NCBI GenBank assembly: GCA_910587555.1
Contig: CAJULV010000014.1
Coordinates: forward strand, 1 to 64,000
Length of the DNA stretch: 64,000 bases
Direction: 5' to 3'
Source of the DNA: an uncultured Acetatifactor sp.
Lineage (GTDB): Bacteria > Bacillota > Clostridia > Lachnospirales > Lachnospiraceae
Shown here: positions 17,114 through 25,924 of the stretch, piece by piece
Numbering within the stretch: the first letter of the stretch is position 1
Layout: every line of letters starts with the position of its first letter
Notes under the pieces: generated by a model
Told to the model about the DNA's origin: nothing
Databases searched by the model: none
Seen by the model: only the letters and a program-made list of their open reading frames with translations
Made by a program: the position numbers and the translations under genes

Positions 17114-17231
17114 ATCCATACCTCCTGGTTCGTTATCCACAACAATAATATATTGTTTATTGTCTGCATTGGTGCCTAAACTATACATCAAGGTACTCTA
17201 AACGATATATAGAGAATAGAAAAAACAATAT

Positions 17232-17248
17232 GTAGTTTTAAAAACTAC
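17232..17248. promoter_or_regulatory. Perfect palindrome, candidate operator of the PAQR gene
   Basis: GTAGTTTT and AAAACTAC arms flank a single A. It lies at about +4 to +20 relative to the predicted minus-strand start point, a position where a repressor would block transcription. Confidence 0.4.
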
Positions 17249-17258
17249 TTCTTGGATA

Positions 17259-17287
17259 ATATTATACCAGGAACGGAAAAATGTCAA
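17259..17287 (-). promoter_or_regulatory. Promoter of the PAQR gene
   Basis: Minus-strand TTGACA (17287-17282) with TAATAT at 17-bp spacing, or TATAAT at 15 bp. It lies beside the 3' end of the small upstream gene that ends at 17290. Confidence 0.5.
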
Positions 17288-17289
17288 CA

Positions 17290-17556
17290 CTAATCTTCTT
17301 CAATTACCTGAATTTCCAGATAATCAAAGTCAATGCCCTCTATAAAGCTGTCCTGTGTAAACCGCGCCTTGCCGTGGCGCCTGAAGTCGGATATGGTTTT
17401 GTCCAGCCATACGGGCCGTCCCAGGTCAAACCGGGCGCATATTTCATCCAGGGCGCGGAAGACCTTGTGGGTCCGGGTGTCGGCGCTGCCGTCTTCAATG
17501 CAGGTGTCCTGCAGCATATGATTGTCTTTGAAAGTTCTTGCCCATAATCGAAACAT
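17290..17556 (-). CDS. Small hypothetical protein
   Basis: 88-aa soluble protein (MFRLWARTFKDNHML...). I do not recognise a family. It is Asp/Glu-rich with a mid-part ALDEICARFDLGRPVWLDK that looks like a folded domain, and it ends in an acidic EIQVIEED tail. An in-frame ATG at 17619 would extend it, but the upstream residues look random. The ribosome site before 17556 is weak. Codon use and composition suggest a real gene rather than a shadow, because nothing else occupies this stretch. Confidence 0.55.
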   Translation of the reverse strand: MFRLWARTFKDNHMLQDTCIEDGSADTRTHKVFRALDEICARFDLGRPVWLDKTISDFRRHGKARFTQDSFIEGIDFDYLEIQVIEED

Positions 17557-17863
17557 AATCTCAATTACCCCATTCCGGTCCCGGGTATGTTCTGCCGGCG
17601 CCCAGGCATGGCGGAACATGTGCCGTTTCCGGTTCCGTGTATTTTATTCGGCGCCTGCCGCAAACAGGCGCCGGTTTCAATCATATGGTAATCGATTCTT
17701 CACGGAAATGCAAGCCATACACCCGGTTTTGGAAAAAAGGATTATTTTTTTATGAATTGGGTACATTTATCTGACCGTTTATGATATAATGATCTTATTT
17801 GGCAGACCCATTCGCGGCGGGAATCTGACGGATGAATAAAAGGTCCGCCTAAAAGGAGCTGAA
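17557..17863. other. Intergenic region with a strong GC hairpin
   Basis: Between divergent genes. CGGCGCCTG (17649-17657) and CAGGCGCCG (17665-17673) form a 9-bp stem with a seven-base loop but no T-run, so it is not an obvious terminator. The promoter of the alarmone synthetase gene lies at its right end. I see no ORF of weight. Confidence 0.5.
17782..17790 (+). promoter_or_regulatory. Extended -10 promoter of the alarmone synthetase gene
   Basis: TGATATAAT matches an extended -10 (TGnTATAAT). The -35 region is poor. The leader is about 65 nt. Confidence 0.5.
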
Positions 17864-18508
17864 ATGGAACTGAGAGAAGGCAACGGAGAGGGAATTGACA
17901 GTTGGAAAGAGGTAACCCTGATCTATAAAGCTGCCCTCAAGATGATTACGACAAAGATGGAGATTCTGAACGACGAGTTTCAGCATGTGCATCGTTATAA
18001 TCCCATCGAGCATATCAAAGCCCGCATTAAGACACCGGAAAGCATTGTGAAGAAGTTAAAGCGCGACGGCCATGAATCAACCATTGACAACATGATAAAA
18101 TACATAAACGACATAGCGGGCATAAGGGTGATATGCTCTTTCACTTCTGATATATACAGGATTGCCGACATGATCAGCGAGCAGAGAGACATCCGGGTGA
18201 TAGCGGTTAAGGATTACATTACGTTTCCCAAATCCAGCGGCTATAAAAGTTATCATATGATCGTGACGGTGCCGGTGTATTTGTCGGACAGGACGGTGGA
18301 CACCAAGGTAGAGATACAGATCAGGACGGTTGCAATGGATTTCTGGGCCAGCCTGGAACATAAGATTCACTACAAATTTGAGGGGGATGCGCCGGAACAT
18401 ATCAGGAACGAACTGGTTGAATGCGCCAAGATGGTGTCTGACCTGGACGCCAGGATGCTGAAGCTGAACGAAGAGCTTATTGCCATTGCCAATGAGCGCA
18501 TGCTGTAA
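17864..18508 (+). CDS. Small alarmone synthetase, RelQ/YjbM type
   Basis: 214-aa single-domain (p)ppGpp synthetase. Seen: NDIAGIRVICSF, the GYKSYHMIV segment with the substrate-binding Tyr/His, and EIQIRTVAMDFWASLEHKI, which match the RelA/SpoT synthetase core. There is no HD hydrolase domain and no TGS/ACT regulatory part, so it can make but not degrade alarmone. AAAGGAG precedes the ATG. Such enzymes are usually controlled by transcription, often under cell-wall stress. The gene at 18579 follows closely and may be co-transcribed. Confidence 0.92.
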   Translation: MELREGNGEGIDSWKEVTLIYKAALKMITTKMEILNDEFQHVHRYNPIEHIKARIKTPESIVKKLKRDGHESTIDNMIKYINDIAGIRVICSFTSDIYRIADMISEQRDIRVIAVKDYITFPKSSGYKSYHMIVTVPVYLSDRTVDTKVEIQIRTVAMDFWASLEHKIHYKFEGDAPEHIRNELVECAKMVSDLDARMLKLNEELIAIANERML

Positions 18509-18578
18509 TGTCGGTGCTTAAAGCGGACAGCGGGAAGGAAACGGCCACATCCGGCACACAAAAGCGGGAGGAAAAGAA

Positions 18579-19214
18579 ATGGATCTATTTATGGATAAGC
18601 TGTCTTCGAAGTCGACAGCGCAGGAGATTATCAAGGCGAACACGGCAGCGGACGTGGAGGAGCTGAACAGATGGAAAAAGCAGGCCGCCGACTACAGCGA
18701 ATGTCTGATGAAAATGCATAAGCTGGTGGACGAGGGACTGACGAAGCTGGCATGCAGCCAGGTGGAAACCGTTGCGCTGGGAGGACTTGTGGAGGAAAAC
18801 GCCGAGGGAATCAGAATGCTGCAGCAGGATACGGAGAGTTTTAAGCTGCTCCTGGAGCGGCTGCAGGAACAGGTCGACAGTATGGGCAGTTCGGTTGCCG
18901 CACAGCTGGAATCCATCTCCCGGTCGCTGGAGGAGAAGGAGCCGGAAGCGCCGTCGGCGGAGCTTCTGGAGAGGCTGGATGCCGTGGAGGAGAATGTACA
19001 CAAGGAATGTGTAAAGGTGTACCGCAATGTGCAGGCCGTGATGGTGGAGGAGAGCGGCAAGCAGGCGGTGGACATTGACAGGACGAAGATGCATGTGAAG
19101 AGTATGAAGAAAAAGGTCACCGCATTGCTGGTGATTGCCATATTCGGATTGCTGTCCGGCCTGGCAGGCGTGGTGCTGCAGATATTGAATATGATGAATT
19201 ACAAGTTTTTTTAA
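18579..19214 (+). CDS. Coiled-coil protein with a C-terminal membrane anchor
   Basis: 211-aa protein I cannot assign to a named family. Residues 20-150 are predicted coiled coil by heptad pattern and charge (for example LLLERLQEQVDSMGSS). A single hydrophobic segment VTALLVIAIFGLLSGLAGVVL stands near the C-terminus with only about a dozen residues after it, so it is probably tail-anchored with the coiled coil in the cytoplasm. GGGAGGAAAAGAA precedes the ATG. It lies 70 bases after the alarmone synthetase, so they may share a transcript. Confidence 0.7.
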   Translation: MDLFMDKLSSKSTAQEIIKANTAADVEELNRWKKQAADYSECLMKMHKLVDEGLTKLACSQVETVALGGLVEENAEGIRMLQQDTESFKLLLERLQEQVDSMGSSVAAQLESISRSLEEKEPEAPSAELLERLDAVEENVHKECVKVYRNVQAVMVEESGKQAVDIDRTKMHVKSMKKKVTALLVIAIFGLLSGLAGVVLQILNMMNYKFF

Positions 19215-19292
19215 AGTCCGGCCCGGCAGGGCAGAACAGGAATGACCGGGGAATGCGGGGCAGCTTCCGGATAAAAGAGAGGATGGGCGAAA

Positions 19293-19859
19293 ATGATGGC
19301 AAAAGAGATCTGGAAACCGGGAAACATGCTCTACCCTCTGCCGGTGGTCCTGGTGAGCGTGGCGGACGGAGACGGGAGATACAATCTGATTACAATAGCC
19401 TGGGCGGGCACGGTATGCACGAATCCGCCCATGGTCAGCATTTCCGTCCGTCCGGAACGATATTCCTATCCCATTCTGCGGGAAACGGGGGAGTTTGTGA
19501 TTAACCTGGCAACCAGGGAACTGGCATATGCCACGGATTACTGCGGCGTGAAAAGCGGCAGGGATGTGGACAAATTCAGCGCATTGGGGCTGACGGCACT
19601 TCCGGGAGAAAAAGTCCGGGCGCCGCTTCTGGGAGAGAGTCCTGTGAACATTGAGTGTAAAGTGGTACAGGTGACGGAGCTGGGATCCCATCATATGTTT
19701 TTGGCGGAGGTGGCGGCTGTCCATGCGGACGGGAAATATATGGACGGCAAACACAAATTTCATTTGGACAAGGCTGAACCCATTGTCTATTCCCACGGCG
19801 CTTATTTTGTGTGCGGAGAACAGCTGGGGACTTTCGGGTACAGCGTGAAGAAGCGATAA
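19293..19859 (+). CDS. Flavin reductase-like FMN-binding protein
   Basis: 188-aa member of the flavin reductase/FMN-binding split-barrel family. Seen: the opening KPGNMLYPLPVVLVSVAD, the family segment NLITIAWAGTVCTNPPMVSI, and FVINLATRELA. In clostridia these proteins reduce flavins or act as small electron-transfer flavoproteins; the partner is unknown. GAGG lies ten bases before the ATG. A terminator follows. Confidence 0.85.
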   Translation: MMAKEIWKPGNMLYPLPVVLVSVADGDGRYNLITIAWAGTVCTNPPMVSISVRPERYSYPILRETGEFVINLATRELAYATDYCGVKSGRDVDKFSALGLTALPGEKVRAPLLGESPVNIECKVVQVTELGSHHMFLAEVAAVHADGKYMDGKHKFHLDKAEPIVYSHGAYFVCGEQLGTFGYSVKKR

Positions 19860-19879
19860 TCTGACTTCATTTCAGGCAG

Positions 19880-19903
19880 GGCGTGTTTCGGTACGCCTTT
19901 TTT
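19880..19903 (+). terminator. Rho-independent terminator after the flavin reductase gene
   Basis: GGCGT / ACGCC stem with a short loop followed by six T. Confidence 0.75.
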
Positions 19904-20110
19904 GGACGGATAGGGGCGGGATGAAGCGCCTTTTCCCGCGTCGGCGGGAATATGTATAAAATATATCTGAGCGGGTAAAATACGATGGAGGGATTGCTTT
20001 ATGCTGCTGCGGAGCCGGCGCCGCATGAAGGGCAACCCGGAATAAGAACAGATGTTCGGTAATGGAAGGAGCCGGCTGTTTTCGGACGGGGCATCGGAAT
20101 TGGAAAACGT

Positions 20111-21682
20111 ATGAAAAAGAAAATGAATGATAAAAAGTACAGGTTTACATATATTAAGGCCACATTGGGCACCCTGTTGATAGGAGTCCTATTTCTGAAG
20201 GGATACACGCCCTTTGAACCTACGGGAGAGAATTTTTTCCATATCCAGGTCAACGGCAGGGATGTGGGCACCCTGGGCGACAGGGACCGGATAGAGGAAC
20301 TGCTTCTGCAGGCGAGGAAAAATGTGGCGGCATCCAGCGATGAGCTGGTATTCATGAAGGCGGATATGTCCGTAACGGGTGAGGAGGTACTCTGGGGAGA
20401 GACGGACAGGGAAGAGGATGTGGTGGAGAGGATGGAAGAGGCGCTGAGAAGCAGCATCCGGGAAACCCTTCACCGGGCCTACACATTGAAAATCAATGAG
20501 TATACCATCAATCTGGCCAGCATGGAGGAGGTGCGCCGGCTTCTCCAGGCGGCGCTGGACAAGTACGGCGGCGCCGGCACATTTTCCGTGGAGATTAAGG
20601 GGGAAGAAGAACGGGAATTCAGTGTCCTTACCGCCGGTGTAATTGACAGCCGGCAGCAGGAGGAAGAAGAACGGTGCCAGGGCATGGAGGGCGGTGTTCA
20701 AAGCTTTTTCTCGGAGCTTACAGGGGAACCCCAAAGGACGGAACCCCGGAATTTTGAGGATTTCGAACTGGGAATCCGGACCATGGGCTTTGCGGAGAAC
20801 GTGGAGATTGTGGAGGTATATCTGCCGGAAAGCCAGCTGACGCCCGTGGAGGAAGCCATCAACCTGGTCATTATGGAACAGGAGACCCCCAGCATCTACG
20901 AGGTAGTGTCAGGCGATACCCTGTCGGAGATATCCATCAAGGTGAACATTCCCATGGAGACAATCATTGCCATGAATGATTTCCTGGAGGACGAGAACAC
21001 CATGCTCCGCGTAGGGGACGAGCTGCTGATTACGGTACCCGAACCTGAACTGTCCGTGAACAGGGTGGAGGAGGAATATTACGAGGAAATATATGACGCA
21101 GATGTCATTTATGTGGAAAATGACAACTGGTATACCACGGATATGGTGGTGCGTCAGCAGCCTTCGGCAGGATTTCGAAAGGTAATTGCGGATGTGTCCT
21201 ATGTAAATGACAAGGAGACGGGCAGGGAGATTATCAAGGAAGAAGTGGTTATGGAGGCTGTGGCCAAGGTTGTGGAACGGGGCACGAAGATTCCGCCTAC
21301 GTATATCAAACCGATTTCCGGCGGAAGGAAGAGTTCGGGCTTCGGCAGGCGCTCCGCACCCAAGAGAGGCGCCAGCTCCTACCATAAGGGGATCGACTGG
21401 GCGACACCTACGGGAACGGCTGTCTATGCATCCTGCGGCGGTACGGTGGTCAAGGCCGGATGGGGAAGCGGTTACGGATACGTGGTTTATATTGACCATG
21501 AAGACGGCAGGCAGACCAGGTACGGGCATCTGAGCAAAGTGCTGGTATCGGCGGGGCAGAAGGTGAAGCAGGGAGAGAAAATCGCTCTCAGCGGCAATAC
21601 CGGCGTCAGCACAGGACCCCATGTTCATTTCGAAATCCTGATAAACGGTGTCCAGGTAGACCCGCTGAAATATCTGGATTAA
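20111..21682 (+). CDS. M23 peptidoglycan endopeptidase with LysM and G5 domains
   Basis: 523-aa membrane-anchored cell-wall hydrolase. Order of parts: one N-terminal transmembrane segment (about residues 13-30); a charged region; a LysM domain near residues 263-310 (SGDTLSEISIKVNIPMETI); a G5 domain near 337-393; and a C-terminal LytM/M23 peptidase at about 401-523. The zinc ligands are visible in YHKGIDWATPTG and HVHFE. M23 enzymes cut peptide cross-bridges in peptidoglycan. The same domain order occurs in clostridial SpoIIQ/CwlP-like or growth-related hydrolases. MurA follows, but a gap of about 100 bases separates them. Confidence 0.92.
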   Translation: MKKKMNDKKYRFTYIKATLGTLLIGVLFLKGYTPFEPTGENFFHIQVNGRDVGTLGDRDRIEELLLQARKNVAASSDELVFMKADMSVTGEEVLWGETDREEDVVERMEEALRSSIRETLHRAYTLKINEYTINLASMEEVRRLLQAALDKYGGAGTFSVEIKGEEEREFSVLTAGVIDSRQQEEEERCQGMEGGVQSFFSELTGEPQRTEPRNFEDFELGIRTMGFAENVEIVEVYLPESQLTPVEEAINLVIMEQETPSIYEVVSGDTLSEISIKVNIPMETIIAMNDFLEDENTMLRVGDELLITVPEPELSVNRVEEEYYEEIYDADVIYVENDNWYTTDMVVRQQPSAGFRKVIADVSYVNDKETGREIIKEEVVMEAVAKVVERGTKIPPTYIKPISGGRKSSGFGRRSAPKRGASSYHKGIDWATPTGTAVYASCGGTVVKAGWGSGYGYVVYIDHEDGRQTRYGHLSKVLVSAGQKVKQGEKIALSGNTGVSTGPHVHFEILINGVQVDPLKYLD

Positions 21683-21784
21683 GATCTTAGAATATATGTT
21701 CTGTTTACAAATAAGAGAAAGTATGATAACATGGCTTTTGTTGAAAAAAGGACGGGGCGCTGACCCCGAGCAGAGGAAAATCGA

Positions 21785-23080
21785 ATGGAACAATATGTGA
21801 TCAAGGGCGGGAATCCGTTGGTAGGGGATGTGGAGATAGCAGGAGCCAAGAATGCGGCGCTTCCTATCTTTGCGGCGGCGGCCATGGCGGATGAGACCGT
21901 ATATATAGATAACATTCCCGATGTACGTGATATTGATGTGATGCTGGGCGCGTTGAGCAGTACAGGCGTGATGGTGAAGAAGGTCAGCCGGCACAAGGTT
22001 ATGATTAACGGAGGTAATGTTCACAATCTTACGGTAGACAGCGAAGGGTGTAAGAAAATCAGAGGTTCCTACTATCTTCTTGGGGCGTTTCTGGGAAAGT
22101 ATAAATATGCCGAGGTGGTGCTTCCCGGCGGCTGCGACATCGGAAGCCGGGCTGTAGACCAGCACCTGAAAGGCTTCCGTGCGTTGGGGGCGGAGGTCAT
22201 TATCGAACACGGATTGATCAAGGCGAAGGCCGAGCGTCTGCGCGGCGGCCATATCTATATGGACAAGGTCAGTGTGGGGGCCACCATCAATGTGATGATG
22301 GCGGCCACGCTGGCGGAAGGCATGACCATTATAGAGAACTGTGCGAAGGAACCCCATGTGGTGGATGTGGCCAATTTCCTGAACAGCTGCGGGGCCAACG
22401 TGAAGGGCGCCGGCACGGACGTCATCAGGATACGCGGTGTGGCAAGGCTGCACGGTGCGGACTACACCATCATTCCGGATCAGATTGAAGCGGGCACCTT
22501 CATGTTCGCAGCAGCAGTGACCAAAGGGGATGTGACGGTGAAGAACGTGATCCCCAAGCATCTGGAGTCCATCACGGCTAAGCTTCTTGAAATCGGGTGC
22601 GAGGTGGAGGAGGCGGATGACTGTATCCGTGTCGTGGCCGCCAAGCCGCCCATGCATACCCAGGTGAGGACGCTTCCCTATCCCGGATTCCCCACGGATA
22701 TGCAGCCCCAGATTACGGTGGCGCTTGCCCTGGCCAAGGGAACCAGCATCGTGACGGAGAGTATCTTTGAGAACCGCTTTAAATATGTGGAAGAGCTTGT
22801 CCGCATGGGAGCCGATATCAAAGTGGAAGGCGGCGACACGGCCATCATTGACGGTGTGCCCAGGTACACGGGAGCCAGCATTACGGTTCCGGACCTGCGC
22901 GGCGGCGCGGCCCTTGTGATAGCGGCGCTGGCGGCAGAGGGCTTTTCCACGGTGGACAATATCAAGTATGTGGAAAGAGGCTATGAAGACTTTCATATCA
23001 AGCTACAGAGCCTGGGCGCTCAGATAGAGCTGGTGGAGACAGATAAAGAGCTTCAGAAATTTAAGCTGAAGGTGGGATAA
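21785..23080 (+). CDS. murA: UDP-N-acetylglucosamine 1-carboxyvinyltransferase
   Basis: 431-aa enzyme for the first committed step of peptidoglycan synthesis: transfer of enolpyruvate from phosphoenolpyruvate to UDP-GlcNAc. The active-site cysteine is present as Cys117 in LPGGCDIGSR, so the enzyme should be fosfomycin-sensitive by this criterion. KNAALPIFAAA near the start and AGTFMFAAA are also family features. Length is normal. A weak GAGCAGAGG precedes the ATG. It is probably one of two MurA paralogues, as is common in Firmicutes, but the other is not in this window. Confidence 0.95.
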   Translation: MEQYVIKGGNPLVGDVEIAGAKNAALPIFAAAAMADETVYIDNIPDVRDIDVMLGALSSTGVMVKKVSRHKVMINGGNVHNLTVDSEGCKKIRGSYYLLGAFLGKYKYAEVVLPGGCDIGSRAVDQHLKGFRALGAEVIIEHGLIKAKAERLRGGHIYMDKVSVGATINVMMAATLAEGMTIIENCAKEPHVVDVANFLNSCGANVKGAGTDVIRIRGVARLHGADYTIIPDQIEAGTFMFAAAVTKGDVTVKNVIPKHLESITAKLLEIGCEVEEADDCIRVVAAKPPMHTQVRTLPYPGFPTDMQPQITVALALAKGTSIVTESIFENRFKYVEELVRMGADIKVEGGDTAIIDGVPRYTGASITVPDLRGGAALVIAALAAEGFSTVDNIKYVERGYEDFHIKLQSLGAQIELVETDKELQKFKLKVG

Positions 23081-23222
23081 AACTGAATTTGCGGCGAAGA
23101 AGGGCCCTTGTTGCCATGTCACCGGCAGCAGGGGTGTTTTTATGCCTGCAGGGGAACAGGCGTATGCCCGAAAATCTGCCGGGCAGCGCTGTTTTCACCG
23201 TATTTCGGCATTTGCGCATACC

Positions 23223-23251
23223 TTGACAAGGATAGTAAAATGCGGTATGAT
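23223..23251 (+). promoter_or_regulatory. Promoter of the transglutaminase-like lipoprotein gene
   Basis: Consensus TTGACA, exactly 17 bp, then TATGAT. The leader is about 90 nt. It separates this gene and possibly the pilus-like operon from murA. Confidence 0.75.
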
Positions 23252-23345
23252 TAGAAAAATATGGTAGCGTCCGAAATACTGACAAACGGCAAGGAAGCGG
23301 ATGGCTTCGTGCCGTGTGAAGGCATGGAGAGGTGGTGTGAAATCT

Positions 23346-24365
23346 ATGGGGCGTAAAGCAGGCCTGCGCCTTGTGCCGGTGGTGCTGTCGTTTGCGTGCC
23401 TGTTTGGGTGCGGCAGCCCGGAACCGGAGAGAAATAATGGAACAGCCGGAGGGGACACGGCGTCTTCACAGCCTCAGGCAGGCAGTACCTCGCAGGTGCA
23501 GGAGGTGGAGGACACCCGGGAACCGGCGGATTTTGAGCCGTATCAGGCACCGGAGTTTGCCGATTCTGTTTTTCAGGCGGATATGGCGGAGGGAAACGAC
23601 AGTGTCCTCCTGGATTTATCCAGTGTCCACCTGGGCTACGGAGCCGTTTCTGCGAAGGCGGATTCCAGAGTCAAGCTGCAGATAACGACGGACGGGGCGA
23701 ATGATCCCAAATATACTTACGACGTCCCCACGGACGGTACGCCGATCATCTTTCCGCTTACCGGGGGAGACGGGCACTATACCTTTTTCGTGGGAGAAAA
23801 CGTGTCGGATACAAAATATGCCCAGCTTTACAAGACGGAATGTGACGTGAAGCTGAAGGACGAATTTCAGCCTTTTCTCCGTCCCAGCGTGTATGTCAAT
23901 TACAGCAGGGATTCCGAATGTGTCGGCAAGGCGGCGGAACTGGCTGCAAATGCGGAGACCGCTCTTGACGTGGTGGAGGCGGTATATCAATATGTCTGTG
24001 ACAATGTTACGTATGATAAGGAACTGGCCGCTCAGGTACAGGAGAATCCGAAGGTCAAATATGTGCCGGATCTGGACCAGGTGCTGAAGTCGGGGAAGGG
24101 AATCTGCTTTGACTATGCTTCTCTGGCGGCCGCCATGCTCCGCAGCCAGGGGATTCCCGTCAAGATGGTATTCGGCGACGTATCTCCCAATAACGTCTAT
24201 CATGCGTGGAATATGTTTTACACGGAACAGACCGGCTGGGTAAGCGTGCATTTTGAAGTGAAATCCGGGGACTGGAACCGTCTGGATCTGACGTTTTCTG
24301 CCAACGGCGCGGACGATACTTTCATCGGAGACGGCAGCAATTATCTGGATCAACTATATTATTGA
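23346..24365 (+). CDS. Transglutaminase-like lipoprotein
   Basis: 339-aa exported protein. The signal peptide ends in a lipobox (SFACLFGC), so the mature protein should be attached to the membrane outer face. A Ser/Gly/Gln-rich spacer is followed by a transglutaminase-like domain with an apparent full triad: Cys254 in GICFDYAS, His286 in YHAWN, and Asp314 in RLDLTF. Such domains act as cysteine proteases or peptide ligases. The ATG at 23346 begins a good signal peptide and is preferred over the upstream in-frame start. It ends 70 bases before the PilC gene, which may be co-transcribed. Confidence 0.85.
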   Translation: MGRKAGLRLVPVVLSFACLFGCGSPEPERNNGTAGGDTASSQPQAGSTSQVQEVEDTREPADFEPYQAPEFADSVFQADMAEGNDSVLLDLSSVHLGYGAVSAKADSRVKLQITTDGANDPKYTYDVPTDGTPIIFPLTGGDGHYTFFVGENVSDTKYAQLYKTECDVKLKDEFQPFLRPSVYVNYSRDSECVGKAAELAANAETALDVVEAVYQYVCDNVTYDKELAAQVQENPKVKYVPDLDQVLKSGKGICFDYASLAAAMLRSQGIPVKMVFGDVSPNNVYHAWNMFYTEQTGWVSVHFEVKSGDWNRLDLTFSANGADDTFIGDGSNYLDQLYY

Positions 24366-24435
24366 CGGAATTTCGTATATGCTGCCGTGGGGTACGGCAG
24401 CGGACGAGAACGGAGTTCCGGTTTGGAGGGAAGAT

Positions 24436-25479
24436 ATGAGAGGTAGGAAACTGGATAGTCTGGGGGTCAGCGCGTTCTGCGAGAGCATGGCTATGATGGT
24501 GCAGTCCGGAATCCAGATGGACGAAGCCGTGGCGCTCCTTAAATCCGGCGGAGGGCAGGGCGGCTGCCTGGAAGACGGGCTTGTGGTCATGCAGGCGGAG
24601 ACGGAGGCGGGCAAAGGGCTTTCCGTCGCCATGGAAGCAGCGGGGATTTTTCCGGAATATGCCGTCCGAATGGTGGCGGCGGGAGAGAGCGCCGGACGTC
24701 TGGAGGACGTATTGTTCCAGCTGGCCAGGTACTATGCGGACCAGAAGGCCATGACGGATAAATTAAAGAACTCGGTACTGTACCCGGTGGCGATGCTGGC
24801 CATTATCATTGTGGTGCTGGCAGTGATGCTGACCATGGTGCTGCCCGCGTTTACGGATGTCTATGACAGGCTGACCGGGAGCATGGCCGCATCTTCCTAT
24901 TCTTATGTGAGGTGGGCATATGTACTCTGCTGGGCGGCGCTGGCGGTGATGCTGGTGCTGGCGGCGGTGCTTACGGCGGGATTTATTCTGTGGAACAGTA
25001 AAAAGCGCGCCGTGATGGAACGCATACTGGGAAAGATTCCCGCCTGCGCCGCCATATTGGAGAGCCTGGGAATGTTTCGCTTTACCGCCGCGCTGTCCAC
25101 TTTTCTGGCCAGCGGTGAGATGCAGGATATCGCAGTGGCGGAGAGCGTGAAGATGACCTCCTGCAGGCCGGTGGAAGAGAAGGTAAACCGCTGTGCAGGG
25201 CGGATGAGCCAGGGGCACGGCATAGCCCAGGCAGCGTATGACGAGGGCTTGTTTGAGCCGGTTTACGGGAGAATGCTTCTGGCCGGGGAACGCAGCGGCA
25301 GCCTGGAGTCGGTACTACGGAAGCTGACAAACCTGCTGGCGGAGCACTGCTCCAACCTGGTGGAGCGGCTGGTGGGCATTGTGGACCCCGTTCTGTCAGG
25401 AATCCTGATGCTGACGGTGGGACTGTCGCTGCTGAGCATTATGCTGCCGCTGATCGGCATGATGAATTCCATCGGATAA
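24436..25479 (+). CDS. Type II secretion/type IV pilus inner-membrane protein (PilC/GspF)
   Basis: 347-aa polytopic membrane platform protein. It contains the two repeated T2SSF domains of the family: one with AGESAGRLEDVLFQLARYY and a second with AGERSGSLESVLRKLTNLL, each followed by hydrophobic segments. GspF/PilC proteins anchor the pilus motor ATPase. GGAGGG precedes the ATG at 24436, five bases away; an upstream in-frame ATG at 24379 has no ribosome site. It opens a run of small membrane-anchored genes ending in a PilT ATPase. Confidence 0.9.
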   Translation: MRGRKLDSLGVSAFCESMAMMVQSGIQMDEAVALLKSGGGQGGCLEDGLVVMQAETEAGKGLSVAMEAAGIFPEYAVRMVAAGESAGRLEDVLFQLARYYADQKAMTDKLKNSVLYPVAMLAIIIVVLAVMLTMVLPAFTDVYDRLTGSMAASSYSYVRWAYVLCWAALAVMLVLAAVLTAGFILWNSKKRAVMERILGKIPACAAILESLGMFRFTAALSTFLASGEMQDIAVAESVKMTSCRPVEEKVNRCAGRMSQGHGIAQAAYDEGLFEPVYGRMLLAGERSGSLESVLRKLTNLLAEHCSNLVERLVGIVDPVLSGILMLTVGLSLLSIMLPLIGMMNSIG

Positions 25480-25534
25480 GGCAGGCGGATGTGAAGGATC
25501 TGATGTGTGGGCAGACAGTTCGGAGGGGATGCCA

Positions 25535-25852
25535 ATGTATGTTGACAGAAAACGCAGACGGTGGCCATGGCTGGTACTGGCAGCGGCAGCAGTTGCGGCT
25601 GTCCTGATTGGATGGCAGCTGGCGTCGTCGGCTTCGGGCCGGGATATGGAGGAAGAAAGCATCGCAGCCCTGAGGGAGGCGGTGGAGCGCAGCGCAAGGC
25701 AGTGCTATGTGGTGGAGGGGTTCTATCCGCCCAGCCTGGACTATCTGGAGGAGAATTACGGCCTTCAGATCAATACGGACGAATTCCGTGTATATTATGA
25801 TGTGTTCGCCTCCAATATAGCGCCGTCCATACAGGTACTCAGCAGGCAGTAG
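25535..25852 (+). CDS. Pseudopilin-like membrane-anchored protein
   Basis: 105 aa. A basic N-terminus, one transmembrane segment (WPWLVLAAAAVAAVLIGW) and an outer part that looks like a short pilin head (ALREAVERSARQCYVVEG, then YPPSLDYLEENYGL). The usual prepilin peptidase site and Glu5 are absent, so it is not a standard pilin. GGAGGGG is correctly spaced for the ATG at 25535, not for the ATG six bases upstream. It follows PilC and is probably part of the same assembly. Confidence 0.7.
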   Translation: MYVDRKRRRWPWLVLAAAAVAAVLIGWQLASSASGRDMEEESIAALREAVERSARQCYVVEGFYPPSLDYLEENYGLQINTDEFRVYYDVFASNIAPSIQVLSRQ

Positions 25853-25924
25853 GGAACGCCTGGGGCGGCAGATAGTTTCGATGCGGGGGTATAAAGCCTG
25901 CATGGAGGAAAGGGGAGCCGGATC

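Noticed and set aside
17649..17673. Terminator between the divergent small gene and the alarmone synthetase gene
   Set aside because: The stem is strong, but neither side has a T-run and both genes point away from it.
20909..22996. 695-codon minus-strand frame opposite the M23 and murA genes
   Set aside because: Shadow of two well-defined enzymes; composition is atypical and no start signal is seen.
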